DNA of 64,000 nt from Anastrepha obliqua (GCF_027943255.1 NC_072892.1:122157792-122221791), one strand, 5' to 3'; counted from the stretch's first letter, positions 1-12,195 are shown. Notes: a model not told the origin generated them from the sequence alone. Numbers and translations: made by a program.

Positions 1-1
1 A

Positions 2-268
2 CTAACGGCAGTCATAACTGGCTTTTGGTCTGTGGGAGAACAAGCAGCCAAAATGGGCATGCCTCACACCACATACTGTCACAGTTGCAAACGATTGGAG
101 AAAAAGGAAACAATCTTCCATTTCCTCTGCGCATGCCCTGCCCTATGGAAGGACAGAATGTTAACCCTGGGTAAACCGCTGTTCGAGAGTATGGCAGCTG
201 TCTGGCTTAGATGTCAACAACCTGATAAGGTTCCTGAATCGCACAGACTGGATATAGTCATGCTGTAA
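2..268 (+). pseudogene. non-LTR retrotransposon ORF2 C-terminus, cut by window edge
   Basis: The open frame runs in from the left edge and stops at 268. It reads VGEQAAKMGMPHTTYCHSCK, then ETIFHFLCACPAL. The Cys-x2-Cys ... His-x4-Cys knuckle after a G-x-AAKMG segment is the C-terminal tail of I-group LINE ORF2 proteins. Only the tail is visible, so completeness upstream is unknown. Confidence 0.75.
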
Positions 269-1134
269 ATAACTGGTACACAAGTTGGTAACGAGGATGT
301 GGCAACAAACTGGTGCGGAAGCACTAGTTGGATTCTGGATGAATCACTACTCAAACCAACCAATTGTTAAAAACACAATGCACAGAATCCAAAGGTGTGG
401 CCAAAATCAAACCGTTAACCGGCTCTGAGTGATTTTAAAGGAATCCGCTGATTTGCTTACGACATGACCGTTGTGAAGAAGATTTGTTTTTGAAAAAACT
501 GTGATTGTGTTGGTGATTATGAAAAAAATCAACGCAACTATTCCTCACGTTACATCGTTGCCGTCTGAACAACGATCGATTGGACGACTGTGCGAATACG
601 TGAGAAATTAACGGGCAGAATTCTGCGGTGACGTCGCAGCCGCAATTACTTTCACAATCTTGCTTCGGATGGCCAAACTTAGTAATATGACGTCCTTGGT
701 GAAAGCGGTCAAATTAATTTGTCCATTGTTTTATGTAAGAAAAGAAATAAAAAATAACAAATATCGCTGACGTTTTGTTTGGCGCAAAAAATCATTATGT
801 GCGGAATACAAGGGTGCCGCCCATTTCGTAAAACTATTCCTCTCTCACTGAATTTGACAGAATCGCTAAATGTGTGTGACGTCACATTTGTCCAATTTAT
901 TCCTTAATTGCATGCATTAGTATGACGTCAGGCCGCTCTGATGGACGCAATCTTTTATGCTGTTATTCTCGGTAAGAAATAGGTTTTTTGTGCTCTAGTG
1001 CTCCTGGGCTGTTTACGCTCTATTGAGAGAACTTTCATTTCTACGCTCTTTTACCCAATACTAAAAACTCAAAAAAAAAAACAGACCTAATAGGTTTCCA
1101 TGTCAGGGACACCCGCAGTTCGATAGTAATTCGC
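269..1134. other. no gene seen; TGACGTC-rich stretch
   Basis: No coding signal. It contains four TGACGTC motifs (629, 688, 877, 923); two are full TGACGTCA palindromes, one of them inside TGTGACGTCACA (875-886). Confidence 0.4.
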
Positions 1135-1697
1135 TTTCTCATTCATAGGTTAGGTTAGGTAGGGCTGGCACATCTGTAAAAAGATCTGATTAGACTTCCA
1201 AGGTCTATTGTTTTACCAGTGCTTTGTATTTCAAGTCCAATTATTATTTTATATAATTCTTAATTCACGCCTTCACGAGTTGTAATCCTCGGCACATTTA
1301 TCAAGTGCTACAAATAGCAGGGCAGAGGCAAAGTAGGTGTTCCAAAGTACCCCTAGCATTTGCTTCGTTGCGTGTGTTATCCGCATCGCTATGGACTAAT
1401 GGCTATGGACTAATCTCATTTTGGCTGCGTGATTTGAGGTGAGACAGTATCCCGGCAATACTCCAATCAATATCTTGCAGTCTTTTCTAAAGAGTGATAA
1501 CATAAAGTTTGTGGCAGTTTTGTACGAGGATGAGTGTTCTCATATTGGCTGTGTTCCCAGAGCGAGTTCCTCATTCAGTTCCGTTTTCAGAAAGGAGGGT
1601 GATGGATATATATCTGACGTGCTCAATCTCGGCAAGCGAATACTGGCCTTAGGGATTCCCTCATTTCCTTCTATTTCTTTGTGTCCTGGTATTCAAT
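1135..1697 (-). pseudogene. LINE RNase H and ORF2 C-terminus remnant
   Basis: Read on the minus strand, 1697 downward gives IPGHKEIEGNEGIPKASIRL (RNase H motif with the usual GNE, the AD partner lost). Further on comes CKILIGVLPGYCLTSNHAAK and then a broken tail. TAACCTAACC near 1150 is typical of LINE 3' ends in flies. Several stops and frame changes show it is dead. The plus-strand frame at 1439-1699 is only its shadow. Confidence 0.65.
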
Positions 1698-3614
1698 AAA
1701 TAGTGTCCTGCCCATTTCCGCAGAGTTCATCTATTTTAGATCTGAATTGTTGAACACATTCCGAGTTAGTCCAAGGAACCATACTTGTTTTGAAAGCTGC
1801 TTGGCCATCATTTGGAATTCACTCTACTAATTTAGATTCAATATGTCAATAGAATAGAGGTATTCTACTTTATTTTTGTCCGAATTTGACAATCGAGTGA
1901 CGTTAGTACAGAAAAAAACCTACAAGAAGGAAATAAAGTCACAACATATTATCTGAAAGGAGTAATAGGCTAATAAATAATTGCATAAAAAAGAATGCAT
2001 AAAGAAGAATAGCAAAGAGCACTTCGAAACCGTTGGAGGACACGAAATTTTCTTCAGAGGAGCGGTTACATCTCTAGAAAAAGCAGCTCTTGCTCTTGAA
2101 GCAGCAGCATCTTCTTCGTTGAGTGCAATCATCACTCACCTGGAAAAGATAGAGTTGGAACAATTTTTTTTAAGTTACATTACAGGACTCAATTCTACTA
2201 GTGGATGAGTAGAAGGTAAAAGAATTAAAGATCTTCAATAACTTCTATCCAGCTTTAGGAGAATGTTTCTAAGTACATACATACAAAAATTAATTACGTA
2301 AATATTCGAAAAGCTGTTGTATGCAATCGAAGCACCCAAATTTGACCTCAACACAATTTCCATTTGTTGGTTCGTTGGGTTTGTCTGCATAAGCTCATGT
2401 ACGAGTATAAGTATGCGTATACACTTACATCCATTCATGCTACTACTACTCGTATCATATGTGCGCATGATGGATGGACTTATTGGTCATATGGCACTGA
2501 TCGCCTGACACTCAAAATGATGTCGATGGCATTGACGGTGATGACGCTGATCAGTTGCTGATGACGAAATGCCAGTAATGTCGTCAATTTTGAAATGTGC
2601 ACGCACACACACTACTTGTACATACACACACATGTGCGCATATGAAAGAAAAGAAACATGCATATGCGCTCTTATGTCTGCTGCATAAGAATATTCGTTT
2701 ACAAGGTGCGTATGTATGTACGTATGTTGTTCTTTTCAATATCGAGTTTTGGGTCGAAAATGTATTTTCACTCGATTATTACCGTTTAATCACATACACT
2801 CGCACTCCAAAACGTCTAAAACACCCACTAGTAAGCACTAATATGCGCATGCACCAATCTGCTTACTATGCACGTACATACATACATATGTATGTGTGTA
2901 GAGGCACACACAGGAGTGGAACGTTTCAAATTTAGTACCATATGTTACGAAAATCCGTTAAAAAAAATTGATCCGTTGGGTAATTTGACTACGCACCGAA
3001 GCGTTGGTAAATTGGGTTTGATGCTGGGATCGGTGATCCTTACCGCATCATAATAAATGACCGTAGAATTACTGCGCTGAAACAGCAACCGCATATCATT
3101 GGAGCCCACAGATGTTAGGATACACTGATGCATGCATTTATGTGCTGTTCCTTTTGGTACGAGAAGCTGTAGTGAGTAGGTGGAACGGTCATGGTGTAGC
3201 ATCAGTGGGTAAACATATGTAAATAAATGTGCGTTTGTATGATTTATCTTTTATCTATCTACACAAGTACATACGAATGCACATCTGTAGTCTAAAATTA
3301 TATATGGATGATCTAAATATAAAATTAGATATTCATTATCTTACAATTTTTAATTAACCGGAGCTATATGAGAATAATTCAAGGGTGAAAAGTCGAAAAA
3401 AAATACCAAAACAGAACACGACAAACAGACAGCCCTCCTACTCACACTCTACACGAAGCATGTGACCCCAGCCGCACATCAGCATGGATCCCGCATAGTG
3501 CCACTACAGCACCATAAACACCCAGATAAAAGAACGCGGGCTCAACCAAAACCGCCTCTACGAGAGGATTGTCCTTTTTTGTTTTTTAACGAGGTGTAAA
3601 AGCAATCGAAAGCC
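1698..3614. other. no gene recognised
   Basis: AT-rich intergenic sequence with ACATACAT/ATGTATGT runs (2270-2290, 2700-2725, 2870-2900). A frame at 1981-2208 (LEKAALALEAAASSSLSAII) has an alanine-rich helix but is open on both strands and resembles nothing I know. Confidence 0.4.
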
Positions 3615-4290
3615 TTGAGGGTTAGGGATAGTCAGAATTTGCAAACAATTTTATTCTTTTTTGCATTTTCTTAAAGTATAATATCTTAAAAATATTGTGT
3701 GAAAATTTGAAGGGAATCCGACAAATATTATACTTTTCGAGTTATTCAACAATTAACAAAGGGCGCTCGTGCTCTACATAAATCGATAGCAAAACTTAAC
3801 TTTTTTTGAACTGGTGATCACTGTACCTTAAAAACTGATTGGTAGATTTGAATACAATTTGTACTGCTTTTGAAAAACATAAAAAACTCGTGCCCGATCG
3901 AAGGATTTTTTTTTTTAATTTCAATTTTTTTTAATTGTCGGTTTTTTCTTGAAAATCTAAAAAATATTTCCTGAGGCCGCCAAATTGTTAATTTTGAAAA
4001 AAAAGCTTCGATCAGGCACAAGATTATCTATTAATAAAACTATCTTATCTTGTCTGATTGATTTTAGATTAATCGCCAAGGAGTTGTGACGATCACCGCA
4101 AGGGACTTCTGGAGAAACGGGCTCAATACAAACAGCGATAACTTTTACAATTATTAATGTTTTTTTTTTTGGAGACTTTTCCAAAGTCAAGTCCAAACAT
4201 GATGTATTAATGCTATTTTTTTTATTTTTGTAAAATAAAGCAATTGACTAGCATCACTTTTTCGGGCTTCTGACTACCCCTCACCCCTTA
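3615..4290 (-). mobile_element. TIR-bearing repeat, copy A
   Basis: About 676 bp with imperfect terminal inverted repeats: GGGTTAGGGATAGTCAGAA at the left, and the complement of AGGGGTGAGGGGTAGTCAGA at the right. No transposase. An inverted second copy lies at 63342-63957; both preserve a frame reading LVPDRSFFFKINN. It is probably a non-autonomous DNA transposon whose GGGG ends recall the TTAA-flanked elements at 30269 and 48185. Confidence 0.6.
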
Positions 4291-4399
4291 GTCAGTGTGG
4301 GACTTTAACGCCACTGAAATCACGTCAAGTCCGACGGTTTATCCTATCCTTGGAATACCGTTTTGGTAACTACGTCTGGAGGCCGTCGTGAGCAATAAG

Positions 4400-4935
4400 C
4401 TCAACTGTCAGTAACATTCATCTGCTGTTCGTCTTGCTGCATTTTATCAATACGGCAGTTGTTGTTTCTGACGCGTTCGTCTTGCATCATTCCTTCGCCC
4501 ACAATCAATGTTGCGAAATTCCACGATAATTCGTGTTACAAAAGCTTGTACCGCCCTCCACTTTTTGTACGACTCAAGCATTTGTGGAACTAGGTTATTG
4601 AGCGTCAGAAACCTACCAGTTTTTCTTGCTAGGTCATCGCGTTCCTTAGCGAACCTGCTGCAATAAAAGGCATTCTGAACAAGAAGGACTACCAGCCAAG
4701 TCTAGGCGATGCAGATATTTTTGGAAGTATCCGTATCCGCTTAATAGCTTCGTTAGGAAGAAATCAACGTCTCCGTGTTTTCGACAGATCCACTCGTTAA
4801 TCTGTGAGATCAATCTATGCATTCACTGGCCTTTCGATGAATGGTCCCATTTTGATTGTCATTCAGCTATCGAGGTAGAAAGTTCTGCTTGTTTGAGTTC
4901 CTCTGTCGGCTTGGTACCTTACGAGCAGTACAACC
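4400..4935 (-). pseudogene. LINE ORF2 C-terminal fragment
   Basis: On the minus strand it reads LISQINEWICRKHGDVDFFL, then LSGYGYFQKYLHRL and SPSCSECLL, followed by stops. This is the tail of an LOA/R1-like reverse transcriptase with its Cys-x2-Cys knuckle. It is probably the continuation of the RT fragment at 5755-6480 (same strand, correct order), separated by the plus-strand RTE piece between them. Confidence 0.6.
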
Positions 4936-5055
4936 TCTTCTGTAAATTTTCTCGGGTGTTTATAGGCATTATGCTAGCTATGACGCAGATTGCAACATCC
5001 GACATCGTTCTATAGACACATACGGTCTTCAACGCATTTGTTTTACATTCCTGCA

Positions 5056-5690
5056 GTACTTCTTTGAAATGGCTTTACTTAAAAATCAACAAAATTGGGA
5101 TCAGTATTGGCCGTTTTGTAAACGAGGGCAAAACCAAATATCTGTTGGCGGCCTGCACAGATGCAACATTTCCATGTGACTATAGTTGTGAAACACTGCA
5201 GCCTTTTAAGTACCTAGGATTTATGTTCGCATGTAGCGGTGATTCAACTTCCGCAGTTAGGAATCGCAACAAAGCCGCCCACCTCAACTTGTTCCAGTCT
5301 AGACTTTTATCTAAAGCTACATAGTTAACTATGTACAAGACCCTTATTCGACTAATCCTAACGTATGGTTGTGAGGGATGGTCTCTTAAGGTTGATGACG
5401 GCGCGCAGATTGCTAGCATCGAAATAAAAATTTTAAGAAAGATCTTTGGCCCAATAAGAATGGATAATGGTACCTACAGAATTCGATTGAACTCTGAACA
5501 GAATGAGATAGCTGTACGTTTTGTTAAAGCGCAGCGTATAAGATGGTTAGGTCATGTGATCCGTGTGCCTGCTGGCTGTACCTTAACAGGAAAGCTGATG
5601 GGCGTGACGGCCAAAGGCAGACCGAGGAACCGTTGGATAGATGCAGTGGAACACGTTCTTAAGAAGTAGGGAATACGTAACTACGAAGCC
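5056..5690 (+). pseudogene. RTE-type LINE reverse transcriptase C-terminus
   Basis: One frame reads EGKTKYLLAACTD, FKYLGFMF, MYKTLIRLILTYGCEGWSLK, then RIRWLGHVIRVP and GRPRNRWIDAVE, interrupted by one in-frame TAG at 5322. The order matches the thumb and C-terminal part of RTE-clade ORF2, as in the larger copy at 55475-58300. The endonuclease and RT catalytic parts are absent. Confidence 0.8.
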
Positions 5691-5754
5691 ACAGCTCAAG
5701 ATAGACCGCTTTGAATGAGCATTTTGAAGGAAGCTGTAACTATGAAAGAAGAAG

Positions 5755-6480
5755 TTCAAGGCTGCCGTTATTCAATCACCTTTGGTTGTGTTAGCGGGCA
5801 TTTCGATTTTAAGAATGTCATCATACATGACGTTCCATAGGGTTTGTCCAAGAACAGATTTTTGCGGTACACCACCTGACACGCAGCAGCTCTTTGGGCT
5901 CTCCGCTATATCATACTCGAGTACTCTCTGGCTTAAGTAGCTGCGTATGAATTTAATAAGGTATTTTGGTACCGAGAAACTGCTGAGTACATTCAAAATA
6001 CTTGCACAATCGGCCGTATTAAAATCGTTTTTTATATCTAACATTCTGGAGCCATTGAGTTTATTAACAACCTTTTTTGTCCAATGAAATACTATCCCTA
6101 TTGCATCAACAGTAAATCTGGCCTTGGGAAAACCGAACTGTTTGTCTGAGAGATTTCCTGGTCCCACCAGATACTCCTGTAATCTTTCGCTTAATATTCT
6201 TTCGAAAACCCTCCCAACGATATCAAGCATACACAGAGGTCTGTATGAGGATGGCTGATCAGGGGTTGCTTTCCCGGTTTTATCATAGCAATAATACTAG
6301 ACGCTGCTTTTTCCTCCTCTTTGGAAATGCACCTTCGGTCAGGCACAAACTATACAGATTTATAAAAACGGCGGGCTTGACTACAGTCGGTATGGCATCG
6401 GGCCCAGATGCTGCGTTATCATTCATTCGCGCCTAAGTGCTTAATACTTCTGGTACTCTAACCGCATGAATCTCATCATT
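5755..6480 (-). pseudogene. LOA/R1-like LINE reverse transcriptase core fragment
   Basis: Minus-strand frame 5772-6230: MLDIVGRVFERILSERLQEY, LSDKQFGFPKARFTVDAI, motif A DIKNDFN, and motif B GGVPQKSVLG with Lys where Gly is standard. Upstream on the same strand, AASGPDAIP extends it to about 6440 through stops. Altered catalytic-region residues and stops make it inactive. Confidence 0.8.
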
Positions 6481-6559
6481 TTCTCTCCGGCGGAGGAAAG
6501 AGTGAAATGACTACCTTTTCAAGCAGTTCTGGGCAAGTTGGCTGAGAAGCTTGGGGACT

Positions 6560-6975
6560 TCTTACTCTTGACGTGACTGTTGGACTTGTCGGTGAAATGC
6601 CAATACGGGGACTATGGAGTTATGCTTACTGAATTTTTGTCTTCAAAAATTAATCAGCTAAATATCGACGAAATTTGATTCCAACAAAACGGGGCAACTT
6701 GCCATACAGCGCGCTTAACAATCGATTTATTGCCATATTCAAGCCACCATTGACGCCATAAGGTCAGATTTATTGGAAAAAGTAGTAAATAATTGGTCTG
6801 ATTTAATGGGCTACGTAACTCGAAGACAAATTCCGGATGATATTCAAAAAATAAATGTCACGAAATTATCTAATAGAAAAAATAATCGTTCCAACAATAC
6901 CTATTTCTGTTTTGTATTTTGATTTTAAGTTCTCAAGCTCTTCAAAAATACACCTGTTATAACAGCCATAGACGA
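6560..6975 (+). pseudogene. mariner-like transposase C-terminal fragment
   Basis: Reads GVMLTEFLSS, then IDEIWFQQNGATCHTARLTI. The WFQQDGATCHTA block holds the second catalytic Asp, here Asn. Then IDAIRSDLLEKVVNNWSDLM, the family's C-terminal region. Several stops and a deletion between the blocks. No terminal repeats seen. Confidence 0.7.
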
Positions 6976-7020
6976 GGTAGGATTTAAAAAATAAAAACAC
7001 GAAAAAAAAGTTTAAATATA

Positions 7021-7578
7021 GGGTTTTCCAATAAGAGGTGGTATGGTGATATTCAAAGAAAAATGATATTTTTTAATATAAATGATCGGATGTTTATTTC
7101 ATTATACAGAGGAAGGCATGAGTTTAAAATTGGAAAATAACATCAAGTAAATGACCACCACAACCACCCTTACAGAACAAGATGCTTTTCCTGAAATTTT
7201 CCATAACCGAATTGCAAGTGGCTGCCCTATGTCCTCGATAGCCTCACGAATTCCATCTTTGAGGTGTTGAATCGACCCTAGGCTGTTGGCTGTTGGCGTA
7301 GACCTTCTCTTTTACGTGGCTCCAAAGAAAAAAGTCACAATGTGTTAAATCACAAGATCTCGGTGGTCAATTGTGATCACCTCTTCGGGAGATAACACGG
7401 TACGGAAACTTTTCCCGTAAAAGATCAATGGTTTCGTTGCTTGTGTGGCACCTAGCACCGTCTTGTTGAAAATAAACATTGCCCAGATCAATGCCATCCA
7501 ATTCCGGCCATAAAAAATCGTTAATCATCTCTCGATAGCGCAATCCATTCAAAAATAACACCTGTTATTGGAAAACCC
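7021..7578 (-). mobile_element. internally deleted mariner with TIRs
   Basis: Ends GGGTTTTCCAATAAGAGGTG (left) and the complement of GGGTTTTCCAATAACAGGTG (right). Minus-strand coding begins right after the terminal repeat at RYREMINDFLWPELDGIDLG, then VYFQQDGARCHT and WPPRSCDLTHCDFFLW, and decays. The DNA-binding domain and first catalytic Asp are deleted. Flanking TA is compatible with Tc1/mariner insertion. Confidence 0.8.
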
Positions 7579-8743
7579 TTTACTTGTATTGTTCACTTCC
7601 CTTAACTTAACTGTTTTTTATTATGAATTGAATTGCACCTTAAAATATTTTAAAATTGCTAACAACGATATCAAAAATCCCTGATTTAAGGTATTGATTT
7701 AAAGTTTAAAAATGTAAGAATATTCCAGGAAATCGAGTTCAGTTATTATTCCTTGTTGACACAGATTTGATGCGTGATTGGATGTAGTCACGAAAATCGC
7801 TGGCATATTTCTATTTTAATTTATTTCATTTTACAATGAAAATCTCATTTGAAAACTGACAGGTTTGTTGCGTAGTCAAACTGTCCTGCCATCAAAATTA
7901 GCTTTGTGTAGACATTACATTGTTCAATACCCGCTCGTTCCATTACGCAATGTTTGTATGTATACAGGTGTGTACGCAGGAGCGTAATTTTTTATAGTTC
8001 ATAAAATTCATCTAAGTATTTTGTTTACTTTACCCTATTTGTGAGCATTTCATTTCTCTAAGAGGATTCAATAAGATATTTAAAAAACTTGCATAGGTTT
8101 AAAGGGATAAGTTCAGTTGTGAAATCAGATTTAATTACATTCAGGTAGATTTTCTAGTTGTTGCTCTCTTAGGTATCAATTTCATTTTAACAAAGAAAAC
8201 CAAAGGCATAATAAATGATCGAAGATCAAACAATCAATTGAACACCTCGAACAGATAGAAAACATAAATTAATAAAAATTCACATCAACATACAATAATG
8301 AGTATGGACGGACTACTTCGCTAGAGACAAACCCCAAGCAGCCAACGCAGTCTGGGCGAGGAGCCAAACAGGTAAGACGGTTTGCGCGCTTACTTTTACT
8401 CGTACTTCCTGCACAGTGTTGTTACCACATTGCATTTGGGGTGCTGCTAGAGTACGACGGTCACACGCCATGACGCGTCACCCAGCGTCTCATTGTGTAG
8501 CGCGTTTCAATTGTTTGCCGTGGGTTTGCCTGTGTTGGCGAGAGCAAATCAGTTTGGCAGCGTATAAAATTGCCCGCAGCTTTTAGCTGAAGTAGGCTGT
8601 CGCCCAAAACTGCGTTATTCATAGGTGTTATTGAACCATCTACAGAAAATAAATATGATGCAGTAAATCATGGCCAGACTGATACGAGAGGAGCCTGTTT
8701 TGGTACTATTCAGTTTCCAACCAATTGCCTACTTTTATGTGAA
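7579..8743. other. no gene recognised; weak promoter-like site
   Basis: Mostly AT-rich. GTATAAAA at about 8570 sits in a GC-richer 300 bp stretch and could be a relict TATA box, but no gene follows: the next sequence is a mariner. Confidence 0.3.
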
Positions 8744-9641
8744 GGGTGATCAGATTGGAGATACTTTTTTCAATAGGGTTTTTTCGACAGATCAGATAAT
8801 ATTCATCGACATTTCATCGTGGAAAGAGTTACGCCTCAACAACGTTTACAAATCGTATAATTGTGTTATACTTACTGAAATCGACGCTCCGTCAAAAATG
8901 TCCATCGCGCGTTCAGGCCAACTTATGGTGAGTAAGTACATAACCGTCCTACTGAACGCACTACTCGGCAAAATTGAGAATACTCTTAGATTATTGGATG
9001 ATTCTCGATCGATTAGATCACGTACAGCACGAAGTGAAGAGAATATTGCGAATGTAAATGAGTGTTTTGCCGAGGACCCGGAAGAATCGATTCTGCGCCG
9101 ATCTCAACAACTTGGCCTATCTTAAGACACCAGCCGATATTTTCCAAAGCGTCATAATTTCAGTCGTTGGCTCTTCAAAAACTCGCCGAAAATCCGTATT
9201 TTGGGACTCGCATTTTGTTCAGCGATGAGGCCAATTTTTGGATTAATGGCTATGTAAATAAGCAAAATTGTCATATTTAGGCTAAAGAGCAACCTGAAAT
9301 CATCCTAGGACAGGCATTACACCCATTGGAAACAACCGTTTGGTGGCTCATATTTCCTCAAAGACGAGGCTGGCGCCAATGTAACAGTGAATGGCGAACG
9401 CAATCACGCCATGATAAACGATTTTTTGATGTTGTGATGACGGAAATTGAAGACCGTGATTTCCACAACATTTGGTTCCGGCAAGACCGCGCTACTTGCC
9501 ATACAGCCGGTGAAACAATGGATTTACTGCGTCATCGTTTCGGTGAGCAATTTATCTCTCGTCTCGGTCCAGTGGATTGGCCACTAAATCGTGTGATATC
9601 ACACCTTTGGACTTTTATTTGTACGGGTATGTAAAGTCTAA

Positions 9642-9947
9642 GGCGGCAGCCGTAGCCGAATGGGTTGGTGCGTGACTACCATTCGGATTTCAGATAGAGA
9701 ACGTTGGTTCGAATCTCGGTGAAAGACCAAAATGCAGGCAAAGTTTTTTATAAAAGCGGTCGCCCCTCGGCAGGCAATGCCAAACCTCCGAGTGTATTTC
9801 TGCCATGAAAAAGCTCCTCATAAAAATATCTGCCGTTCGGAATCGGCTTGAAACTGTAGGTCCCTCCATTTGTGGAACAACATCAAGACGCACACCACAA
9901 ATAGGAGGAGGAGCCTCGGCTAAACACTCAAAATGGGTGTACGAGCC

Positions 9948-9991
<44 letters not shown>
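9642..9991 (+). mobile_element. tRNA-derived SINE copy 1, (TA)n tail
   Basis: Head resembles a Ser/Leu-type tRNA: A-box region TAGCCGAATGGGTTGGTGC and B-box GGTTCGAATCT (about 9709). Body contains TTTCTGCCATGAAAAAGCTC and AATAGGAGGAGGAG. It ends in about 40 bases of TA. The target duplication ATGTAAAGTCTAA / ATGTCAAGTCTAA (9629-9641, 9992-10004) lies within the mariner transposase frame. Confidence 0.9.
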
Positions 9992-9996
<5 letters not shown>

Positions 9997-10051
9997 AAGT
10001 CTAAATGCTTTGTGAACAAAACAGCTTGGATTGAGGCATTGGAAGCCAACA

Positions 10052-10256
10052 TTAGATTAGATTAGATCCTTTATCAGGTTTTACTTCGACATCAAAGTCT
10101 TTTGTGCCCTCCACCCATCACAATACCTCATCCAGACCCAGTTCCCTTATAAAACTAAGGATGGGGCTGGGTTGGATTGAGCGTATGCGCCTTTCGTCTC
10201 GTTGTAATGGGGCATTGGTATCTCCTGAGATTGGTCGCAGAAACGACAAGACAACG
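10052..10256 (-). mobile_element. retroposed segment with (ATCTA)n-type tail
   Basis: Splits the mariner at the EANI codons. It is flanked by the near-repeat GGAAGCCAACATTA (about 10038-10051) / GGAAGCGAGCATTA (about 10257-10270). Its left end is ATTAGATTAGATTAGATC, i.e. a pentamer tail if read on the minus strand. The body resembles the short motif at 55270-55340 (CGCTCA, CCAACCCA). Probably the 3' end of a LINE or a SINE; family unknown. Confidence 0.55.
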
Positions 10257-10499
10257 GAAGCGAGCATTACTAAAGTTATTCATTTATACCGACGAAAGTC
10301 TGTTCAGCGCGTCATTCAAAATTGGTGTTTGCGGACGGCCGAATTATGGCGCAGTTGCGGCCACCATTTGAAAGGGATTATTTTTAAAAAATAATGACCA
10401 CGAATGGTTCCACACAAAAATAATAAAGATTGCCCAATCAATTTGAATTTTCGTTGCTTTATTTCAATTTAAAATCCAATACTTCTAAATTGATCACCC

Positions 10500-11729
10500 T
10501 TTACTAATGCTATGAGCTGTGGCAACTGCCGCATTCAAGTGCGCAATCACGCCTGTAAGTATGAATGCTTGCCAGTTCAAATCGGTTTCAGAGCAGCCGC
10601 GTAGTAGGTGCTATAGCACCAGTTCCATAACGAGTCTATCCAAATTATTCGCTGCTGGGAAGCTTCTGCAACAGGTAACGTCAATCGTGATTAGTGTCTG
10701 TGGTAGTGGCGGTGGTGGACGCGGATTCGAATCAAGACAAGTTATGACGTGATTGTGACCCTTACCGTGGCAGTACTCATCATCCAAATCGACGTCGCTT
10801 TCGTTGTCTATGTCTACGACAACGTCATCATCACAATCACCAACATCATTATCATTATTATTAGTCAGATTCGTCAGCGCATTTGTCGTTATCATCGGCG
10901 TAATCAGCGTATGAATACAAAACGGACACGCATTCGAAGGGATGTACATACCCACGTACATGCGTGGATACAAGGAGTCAGTCAGATAGACAGGTAAACA
11001 AACGGGTACAATATACCCTTTGTGTGTATGTATGTATATAACATTTGAGTGCGTTCACAGACTGTTTGAAGGACGGACGTGTATAGGGCTGGTCGTTTAG
11101 GAAAAAACCGCAATGTATACAGAGATACAATTTACGGCCGTGATTCGAATGTGCAATGAATATTAAAGGTTTCGAGTTCTTATAAGTGAAACTAAATGTA
11201 AATTTCAAGAAAAGGCTGCAGTTCGTTTCATGCCCATTTCATATGTATGTATGTATGTATGTCCGATTGGAACTCATTTCCATTTGGGTTAGCTCTCAGT
11301 TTCAGTCGAAGTGCAGAGGAGTACGTTTAAGTGAATGTTTTTGTGTGTGTGTGTGTGTGTGTGGGTTTTGGGCTTATGTAGCTCACACATTTTTATTTTG
11401 TGTCTATTACGTCTGTCTGCAGGAGCGCTGATGTCGCACGACTACTATTCGCCTCCGCTCAGCTACGGAAGTGAAAACTGACAAAGTCGTCCTATAAGTC
11501 ACTGCCTGTAGGCGCAGATAATGCAGGAAGTTAATGTTTCCAGTGGGCCATGGGTCTTTGGGTTACTGCAAGCGATAATTATGCACAAACGACAGTGTCC
11601 CAGTGTTGAGTAGTTGTGGCGCCAGAAATGAAAATAAAGAGTTCATATTGGAATTATAAGGATTTACAGGAAGTAAATGAAATAATAAAAGGCATGCAAG
11701 ATATGGCTGCATGATATGTATATGCACAT
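10500..11729. repeat. intergenic, microsatellite-bearing
   Basis: ATC/ATT-rich tract 10800-10870, ATGTATGT run 11241-11262 and (TG)n at 11342-11363. No coding signal. Confidence 0.5.
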
Positions 11730-12195
11730 TAGGCCGGGTCGATTTGTGGGGAGGCAAAAAAATCGCCCATTGCTCTGTGAAAATCATATTCTAGGGATCA
11801 AAATAAGAAACTTTGCCGAAGGAACCATACCTCTAAAACGAATTCTGATGTCTGCCAATTTGGGTCGAACTTTTTAATTTCTTTTCTATAACCCACTTAA
11901 ATTATTTTTTTTCATTTACATATGTTCTGACTAAATAAATTTCTTAAGAGAAAAAATATATCTTATTATAAATAAATAATAAATATTATTATACAATAAA
12001 TAAAAAAAAAATAGAGAAAAAACATAGCCATTTAGCTGATTTTTTCATGTAAAGGCCAAAAATGGTGATATTTTGAAATTGGGGGACCTCAGAATTCGTT
12101 TTAGAGGTATGGTTCCTTCGGCAAAGTTTCTTATTTTGATCCCTAGAATACGATTTTCACAGAGCAATAAGCGATTTTTAAATCGACCCGCCCTA
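11730..12195. mobile_element. hAT-like MITE with long TIRs and 8-bp TSD
   Basis: Starts TAGGCCGGGTCGATTT and ends with the complement of TAGGGCGGGTCGATTT. Inverted arms extend about 130 bp, including GAAACTTTGCCGAAGGAACC at the left and its complement at the right. Flanked by a perfect 8-bp duplication ATGCACAT (11722-11729 and 12196-12203). The 8-bp duplication and TAGGG ends suggest hAT. No transposase; the AT-rich loop is about 200 bp. Confidence 0.88.

Larger units (their letters stand above)
8744..10499 (+). mobile_element. degenerate mariner carrying two nested insertions
   Basis: Terminal inverted repeats start GGGTGATCA and end TTGATCACCC. Transposase pieces in order: SWKELRLNNVYKSYNCVILT (N-terminal), TARSEENIANVNE, RRSQQLGLS, YVNKQNC, VTVNGERN-like, IWFRQDRATCHTAGETMDLL (second catalytic region), and after the insertions RVIQNWCLRTAELW. 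Numerous frameshifts. A SINE (9642-9991) and another retroposed segment (10052-10256) interrupt it. Confidence 0.8.

Noticed and set aside
1439..1699. 86-codon plus-strand frame
   Set aside because: It is the antisense shadow of a LINE RNase H remnant on the minus strand.
9655..9725. Functional tRNA gene
   Set aside because: A- and B-box are present, but the acceptor stem does not close and the sequence continues into the SINE body.
9950..9992. (TA)n run as an independent microsatellite
   Set aside because: It is the tail of the SINE; the same tail occurs in the copy at 46100.
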